Assembly (NCBI GenBank): GCA_021805585.1
Contig: JAJZEY010000238.1
Coordinates: forward strand, 1 to 8,238
From: Planctomycetota bacterium
Lineage (GTDB): Bacteria; Planctomycetota; Phycisphaerae; WQYP01
DNA: 8,238 nucleotides
Direction: 5' to 3'
Shown here: one piece after another, positions 4,382-8,238 of the stretch
Position numbering within the stretch: the stretch's first letter is position 1
Layout: the number at the start of each line of letters is the position of its first letter
Translations under genes and position numbers: made by a program
Notes under the pieces: model-generated
The model's database searches: none
Told to the model about the DNA's origin: nothing
What the model saw: the letters and a program-made list of their open reading frames with translations, nothing else

Positions 4382-7162
4382 TCAGGCCTTGACTGGTAAG
4401 TCCAGCGCCGCGATCACCGGTTCGCCTGTGGGGGATATCGAAACCGTAAAGCCCAGTTTGCCAACCAGTCGCTGCATCGGAAAATTGCCCGGAAGAATTT
4501 CCGCAACCAGCCGTGTCATCTGTTCCCGCTTTGCCACATCCAGCATGGATTCAAGCAGACGCGTTCCCAGGCCGCGGTTCTGCCAGGCATCGGCTATCAA
4601 CATCGAAACTTGCGCGGTGGCCGCCGCGGCCTTGCGACTCAAGCGACCGACACCGGCGATGGCCGGCACCCGCGTGGCCGGGTCCTGATATTCCAGCACC
4701 AGAGCAATTTCGCGGTCATAATCATTAAAGCAACGGCGGATCAGTCGGTCGTGCATGGTCCGGGCGTCAAAGCCCAGCGTGCCCATATAGCGCAATTGCA
4801 CGGTTCGTTCGGAAAGCCGGCGGTGAAATTCCACCAGCAGCAGTTCATCTTCCGGACGGATCGGACGCACGGTCATGGTCTGGCCGTCGTTGGACGTTAC
4901 CGATTTAATGTATTGGGCCGGATAGGGGCGGATAGCCGGCCGCGGCAAATTCGCGGCGGACAGCTCCAGCGGATGCAGCACCACGCGGGCATCCAGTGCC
5001 AGAATACGTTCATGCGAAACCAGCAGCGGATTGATATCTATTTCCTTGATCCACTGATGCTGCACCACCAGTTGACTGAACGCCACAATCAGTTGTTCCA
5101 GGGCACCGGTGTCCACCGGCGGACGGCCCCGCACGCCGGCAAACACCTGCGCAATGCGCGTCTGTTCCATCATCCGGCGAGCCAAGGTGCTGGTCAGTGG
5201 CGGCAGAGCCAGGGCGCGGTCGCGCATCACCTCCACCAGCTGCCCGCCGGCACCGAATACAATTACCGGGCCAAGCTGCGGGTCCACCGTGCTGCCCAGG
5301 ATAATTTCATAACCATCGGTTTGGATCATCGGCTGAACCGTGACCCCCTGAAAGTGCCGCCGCCCGGCCTTTTGCGCAACGCTATCCATAATCCGCCCGA
5401 ATGCGTCCCGCACATCCACTTCCGACCGAAGATTCAACTGCACGCCACCGACATCCGTTTTGTGAGTGATGGTGTGCGAATGAAGTTTCAGCACAACCGG
5501 AAAGCCGATGGCGGCCGCACATTCGGCCGCCTGCTCGCCGGTTTCGGCAATACGCGTCGGTACCACCGGAATGCCATAGGCGGCCAAGGCCTCCTTGGCT
5601 TCAAATTCCGTCAGAATAGAGCGGCTTTCACCTCGCACTTTTTTAATTATTGAATCCACAGCGGCAATGGCTGAATCCGCCCGGTGATTTTGCGCAGGCA
5701 TTATCGGCGTTTCATAAATTCCCCGCAGATTATAGCTGTATCGCCACATGTAATTAAATGCTCGAGAGGCACTGTCCGGATATAAGAAATTCGGAATGCC
5801 ACGTTCGCTTAACCGCTGTGCGCCGGCGGCTACTTCCGCGCCACCCATCCAACTGGCCAGAACCGGCTTTTTGGTTGTGCCCGCCGCCGCCAGCAATTCA
5901 TCCGCCGTGCGCGTCGGGTCGGTCATGGCCTGGGGCGTCAGCACCACCAGAACACCGTCGGATTCCGAATCATTGAGTGCGATATGCAGGCTTTGTGCGT
6001 AGCGCGCGGGATCGGCGTCGCCCAGTATATCTATCGGATTACCGTGGCTCCATGCCGCGGGAAGGCATTCATTCAGCCGCGCGATGGTTTCGCCCGCGGG
6101 CTGGGCCAGTTCGCCACCGCCGCGCACCAGCGCATCGGTGGCCAGCACGCCGGGGCCGCCGGCATTGGTGATAATCGTCAAACGTTTGCCCTCCGGGCGG
6201 GGCTGCTTGCCCAGCACATCGGCCATAGCAAACAGGTCCTCGATGGTATCCACACGCAAAACGCCCACTCTTCGGAACGCCGCTTCCATGGCATCGTCGC
6301 TGCCAGCCAGCGACCCGGTGTGCGATGCGGCCGCTTTGGCCGCCGCATCGGTGCGACCGGCCTTGATCACAATAATCGGTTTGGACAACGCCACTTCCCG
6401 CGCGGCGGACAAAAACGACCGGGCGTCGCCAATGCTTTCCATATAAATAACGATGCTGCGCGTCCGCGGGTCATCTCCCAGATAGTCAATTAAATCTCCC
6501 CAATCCACATCCAGCATTGAACCGATGCTGATAAACGCGCTGAATCCCACTCGTTCGCGCAGACTCCAGTCCAGTACGCCGGTGCACAATGCGCCACTCT
6601 GACTTATAAACCCCACCGTTCCGGCCCCCGCCATCGCATGGGCGAATGTGGCGTTAAGTCCTGTCGGAGGACACATGACTCCAAGACAATTTGGCCCGAT
6701 GATGCGGATATTCGCCGCCCGTGCTGCAGCCAGCAATTGCTTTTCCAGGTCCACTCCCGCCGGTCCGGTTTCCTTAAACCCGGCGGAAATGACCACCACG
6801 TTGCGTATGCCGGCGTTGCCGCACTCTTCAACCGTCCGCGGAACGCCGGCCGCCGGCGTTACCACCAACGCCAAATCTGCTGGCTCGGGCAAATCGCTTA
6901 TGCGGGGATAAGCGCGGATTCCCATGACGCTGGCTTTTTTCAGATTCACCGGAAACACCGCCCCGCCGAATGAACTGTCCACCAGATTTCGCAGTATAGC
7001 GCGGCCCACACTGCCCGGTCGATCCGTCGCGCCCACCAGCGCGATATTTCCCGGCGCAAAAAACGGCCGCAGCGGATGTTTGCCGCCATGCCACAAATCA
7101 TGGGCGGGATCCAAGCCACTGGCCACATCCGTTTTGTTTCGGGGTTCAACACCTTTGGTCAT
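4382..7162 (-). CDS. ADP-forming acyl-CoA synthetase fused to a C-terminal GNAT acetyltransferase (Pat/PatZ-like), 926 aa
   Basis: Domains in order: CoA-binding Rossmann domain (about 30-130, with [13 protein letters not shown]), succinyl-CoA-ligase-like domains (about 150-480), ATP-grasp (about 515-735, with HKTDVGGV at 577-584 and IDINPLLV at 718-725), then GNAT (about 773-920, with VRPIRPEDE and the acetyl-CoA loop QNRGLG at 871-876). The order matches protein lysine acetyltransferases such as Salmonella Pat and E. coli PatZ, which acetylate and inactivate AMP-forming acetyl-CoA synthetase. In those, the synthetase part is regarded as inactive because the phospho-histidine is lost. Here SHTGSLAG keeps it (H281), and MESIGD keeps the partner Glu (E252), so the synthetase half may be active. 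The start is firm: AAGGAG lies 7 nt before the ATG. The gene is divergent from the iclR-like gene. Which reaction dominates in the cell cannot be told from sequence. Confidence 0.93.
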   Translation of the reverse strand: MTKGVEPRNKTDVASGLDPAHDLWHGGKHPLRPFFAPGNIALVGATDRPGSVGRAILRNLVDSSFGGAVFPVNLKKASVMGIRAYPRISDLPEPADLALVVTPAAGVPRTVEECGNAGIRNVVVISAGFKETGPAGVDLEKQLLAAARAANIRIIGPNCLGVMCPPTGLNATFAHAMAGAGTVGFISQSGALCTGVLDWSLRERVGFSAFISIGSMLDVDWGDLIDYLGDDPRTRSIVIYMESIGDARSFLSAAREVALSKPIIVIKAGRTDAAAKAAASHTGSLAGSDDAMEAAFRRVGVLRVDTIEDLFAMADVLGKQPRPEGKRLTIITNAGGPGVLATDALVRGGGELAQPAGETIARLNECLPAAWSHGNPIDILGDADPARYAQSLHIALNDSESDGVLVVLTPQAMTDPTRTADELLAAAGTTKKPVLASWMGGAEVAAGAQRLSERGIPNFLYPDSASRAFNYMWRYSYNLRGIYETPIMPAQNHRADSAIAAVDSIIKKVRGESRSILTEFEAKEALAAYGIPVVPTRIAETGEQAAECAAAIGFPVVLKLHSHTITHKTDVGGVQLNLRSEVDVRDAFGRIMDSVAQKAGRRHFQGVTVQPMIQTDGYEIILGSTVDPQLGPVIVFGAGGQLVEVMRDRALALPPLTSTLARRMMEQTRIAQVFAGVRGRPPVDTGALEQLIVAFSQLVVQHQWIKEIDINPLLVSHERILALDARVVLHPLELSAANLPRPAIRPYPAQYIKSVTSNDGQTMTVRPIRPEDELLLVEFHRRLSERTVQLRYMGTLGFDARTMHDRLIRRCFNDYDREIALVLEYQDPATRVPAIAGVGRLSRKAAAATAQVSMLIADAWQNRGLGTRLLESMLDVAKREQMTRLVAEILPGNFPMQRLVGKLGFTVSISPTGEPVIAALDLPVKA

Positions 7163-7169
7163 GACTTAT

Positions 7170-7175
7170 CTCCTT
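7170..7175 (-). promoter_or_regulatory. Shine-Dalgarno of the synthetase/GNAT gene
   Basis: AAGGAG on the minus strand, 7 nt from the ATG at 7162-7160. It is the strongest ribosome binding site among the confident genes in the window and fixes the start of the 926-residue protein. Confidence 0.8.
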
Positions 7176-7238
7176 GGCCTCAAGGCATCCGGCTTCCAGT
7201 TCGCCATCGCATACACTTATCCGCCGCGGGCACGGGGT

Positions 7239-7267
7239 GTGGTACGGCGACCTGCCGTCGCCGCCAC
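7239..7267 (-). promoter_or_regulatory. Strong bulged hairpin in the synthetase/GNAT leader
   Basis: On the plus strand, GTGG, a TA bulge, CGGCGAC, loop CTGCC, GTCGCCG and CCAC pair into a 4+7-bp stem. It ends 76 nt before the ATG of the minus-strand gene. It would be part of its 5' leader if transcription starts near 7277. No terminator-like T-run follows on the minus strand, so it is more likely a leader structure than an attenuator. Confidence 0.5.
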
Positions 7268-7283
7268 CGGTTCTTTTAATACC

Positions 7284-7311
7284 AGCATAGGCTTCGGGGG
7301 CCGGTCGGCAA
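7284..7311 (-). promoter_or_regulatory. Weak candidate promoter of the synthetase/GNAT gene
   Basis: On the minus strand, TTGCCG (7311-7306), a 16-nt spacer and TATGCT (7289-7284) match the consensus at 4 of 6 positions each. The predicted start near 7277 would give a ~115-nt leader that includes the hairpin at 7239-7267. Confidence 0.3.
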
Positions 7312-7612
7312 TCCGGATTTTTCCGGCGGACAGGCTGGGGATTTGCCGTAACACGCGGTCCGGCGTATCCGCAGATCACGGTAGGTCGTTCACCGCCCGT
7401 CACGACAGGAATTCGAAATCGGCGAATATCACAGTTTCGTGTGTCCCGCGGTATGCAATTAAAGGCATCGCTTCTATTGCGCCATCGGTGGAACAAAGCA
7501 GGACCGTTAGAAAAGCATCCAGCACACCATATCTCAAGGCCATGAACAAGGTGTAACGCCTGGGTCGGAAATCGGCTGTAAAGATCCGGCCAGGGCGGTT
7601 TTTCGTAAAAAT

Positions 7613-7624
7613 GCGGAATTCCGC
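7613..7624. promoter_or_regulatory. 12-bp perfect palindrome, candidate operator
   Basis: GCGGAATTCCGC is perfectly symmetric and ends 22 nt before the -35 element of the iclR-like gene. IclR-family dimers bind palindromic sites and often regulate themselves and divergent neighbours. That this site serves the adjacent regulator is an inference from position only. Confidence 0.4.
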
Positions 7625-7646
7625 GAGTTTGCGCCGGGGAAGGCGT

Positions 7647-7675
7647 TTGACGGCGGCATGAAATCAAATTATCAT
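7647..7675 (+). promoter_or_regulatory. Sigma70-type promoter of the iclR-like gene
   Basis: TTGACG (7647-7652), a 17-nt spacer and TATCAT (7670-7675) match the consensus at 5 of 6 and 4 of 6. The predicted start at about 7682-7684 coincides with ATG 7684, so the mRNA would be leaderless. Confidence 0.6.
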
Positions 7676-7683
7676 CCATGATT

Positions 7684-8238
7684 ATGCATAGCGCTAATAA
7701 TAAACAACCCGTATTGTCCGGGCCGGCCATACCGGCACTGGAACGGGGACTGGCTGTATTGGAACAGGTCTGTGGCGTGGATACGCCGCTGTCGCTGACC
7801 GCCATTGCCCGCCTCTGCGGACGTTCCGTATCGGAGCTTCAGCGCGTGGTGGCGTGCCTGCATAAGCGCGGCTATCTGTTTCGCGATGCCGGCGGTGCGT
7901 ATCGGGTCAGCAGCAAACTATTTCGCATGGGCCAGACGTGCCCTCCTTTCCAGGATATATTGACCCGTTCGCGCATACCCATGCGCCGGTTCGCACAAAC
8001 TTCCGGCGAGGCCGTTCATATAAGCGTGTTGGCGGAAGATCGTCTGCTTATACTGGCCAATGTGCCCGGACCAGGTTATTTGCAACTCGGTATCAACGCG
8101 GGCACTCCGCACGATCCGATCCTTAGCGCATCGGGAAGAGTATTCCTGGCCTCCATGCCACCCGCGGAGTATGAAGCCTTTATAAAAAGAAATAGCATCA
8201 GGCCGGACCGCGTTAAGGCTCTAAACCACCGGCTTGCG
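7684..8238 (+). CDS. IclR-family transcriptional regulator, 3' end outside the window (185 codons seen)
   Basis: Residues ~15-82 form the winged-helix DNA-binding domain typical of IclR proteins: an ALERGLAVLEQV opening, a helix-turn-helix over LSLTAIARLCGRSVSELQ (37-54), and the wing GYLFRDAGGAYRV. The effector-binding domain begins near 95, with EAVHISVLAEDRLLILANV and the characteristic INAGTPHDPILSASGRVFLA (138-157). About 65 residues of a usual ~250 are beyond the right edge. The ligand cannot be told. The start is either ATG 7684 or ATG 7678 in the same frame. I chose 7684 because 7678 lies between the -10 element and the expected transcription start. There is no Shine-Dalgarno for either. 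The divergent neighbour is the natural candidate target. Confidence 0.88.
   Translation, partial: MHSANNKQPVLSGPAIPALERGLAVLEQVCGVDTPLSLTAIARLCGRSVSELQRVVACLHKRGYLFRDAGGAYRVSSKLFRMGQTCPPFQDILTRSRIPMRRFAQTSGEAVHISVLAEDRLLILANVPGPGYLQLGINAGTPHDPILSASGRVFLASMPPAEYEAFIKRNSIRPDRVKALNHRLA

Larger units (their letters stand above)
7163..7683. other. Divergent control region between the synthetase/GNAT and iclR-like genes
   Basis: Both flanking genes read away from this ~520-nt stretch. Open frames on both strands resemble no known protein and are probably chance. It holds a Shine-Dalgarno and a weak promoter for the minus gene, a bulged hairpin at 7239-7267, an A/T-rich snapback TTTTT-CGT-AAAAA near 7600, a 12-bp palindrome at 7613-7624 and a good promoter for the plus gene. 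I see nothing else definable between about 7312 and 7595. Confidence 0.55.

Noticed and set aside
4610..5653. 347-residue plus-strand ORF opposite the synthetase/GNAT gene
   Set aside because: It is antisense to a clearly coding, domain-complete gene. Its His/Gln/Arg-rich composition is typical of a reverse-strand shadow, and it has no family resemblance.
6924..7556. 210-residue plus-strand ORF spanning the start of the synthetase/GNAT gene and the divergent region
   Set aside because: The first part is antisense to the real gene and the remainder resembles no protein. It overlaps the candidate leader and promoter elements.
7146..7805. 219-residue minus-strand ORF across the divergent region
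   Set aside because: It overlaps the start regions of both real genes, has a Cys/Pro/Arg-rich translation with no motif, and crosses the promoter and palindrome of the iclR-like gene.

Overview
The window reads as a bacterial chromosome segment of moderately high G+C (my impression, not calculated). The gene set and protein styles best fit a planctomycete-like bacterium. The main pointers are a DksA/TraR-type protein whose finger has the GTGK...RLEATPWAKY form and lost half its cysteines, a YacP-type NYN protein with a long Pro/Lys tail, and a full-length acyl-CoA synthetase/GNAT fusion. The lineage is an inference from protein style, not a marker-gene call.

Layout. Positions 1-622 hold no convincing gene. 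They are dense in inverted repeats, including two copies of a roughly 45-60 bp composite repeat and an 18-bp perfect palindrome. Next come pyrC (class I dihydroorotase, 623-1918, +) and a NYN/PIN-like YacP-family nuclease (2028-2840, +), about 110 nt apart. A 548-nt spacer (2841-3388) carries hairpins and a strong sigma70-type promoter for a DksA/TraR-like protein with a histone-H1-like basic tail (3389-4120, +). That gene converges on a 926-codon protein read from the minus strand (7162-4382): an ADP-forming acyl-CoA synthetase fused to a GNAT acetyltransferase, related to Pat/PatZ protein lysine acetyltransferases. An intrinsic terminator lies between them. A ~520-nt divergent control region separates it from an IclR-family regulator (7684 to the right edge, +, truncated by the window).

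How the genes may work together. pyrC is a housekeeping pyrimidine gene and may be co-transcribed with the NYN gene. The synthetase/GNAT gene and the iclR-like gene are divergent, a classic arrangement for local regulation, and a 12-bp perfect palindrome sits just upstream of the regulator's promoter. pyrC and iclR both have a -10-like hexamer 7-8 nt before the ATG and no Shine-Dalgarno, so both may be leaderless. The synthetase/GNAT gene has a strong Shine-Dalgarno.

I see no CRISPR array, tRNA, rRNA, identifiable insertion sequence or defence system, and no clearly new multi-gene system. The points most worth following are the repeat architecture at 109-586, the H1-tail/DksA fusion, and the acetyltransferase fusion that keeps the synthetase phospho-histidine motif.
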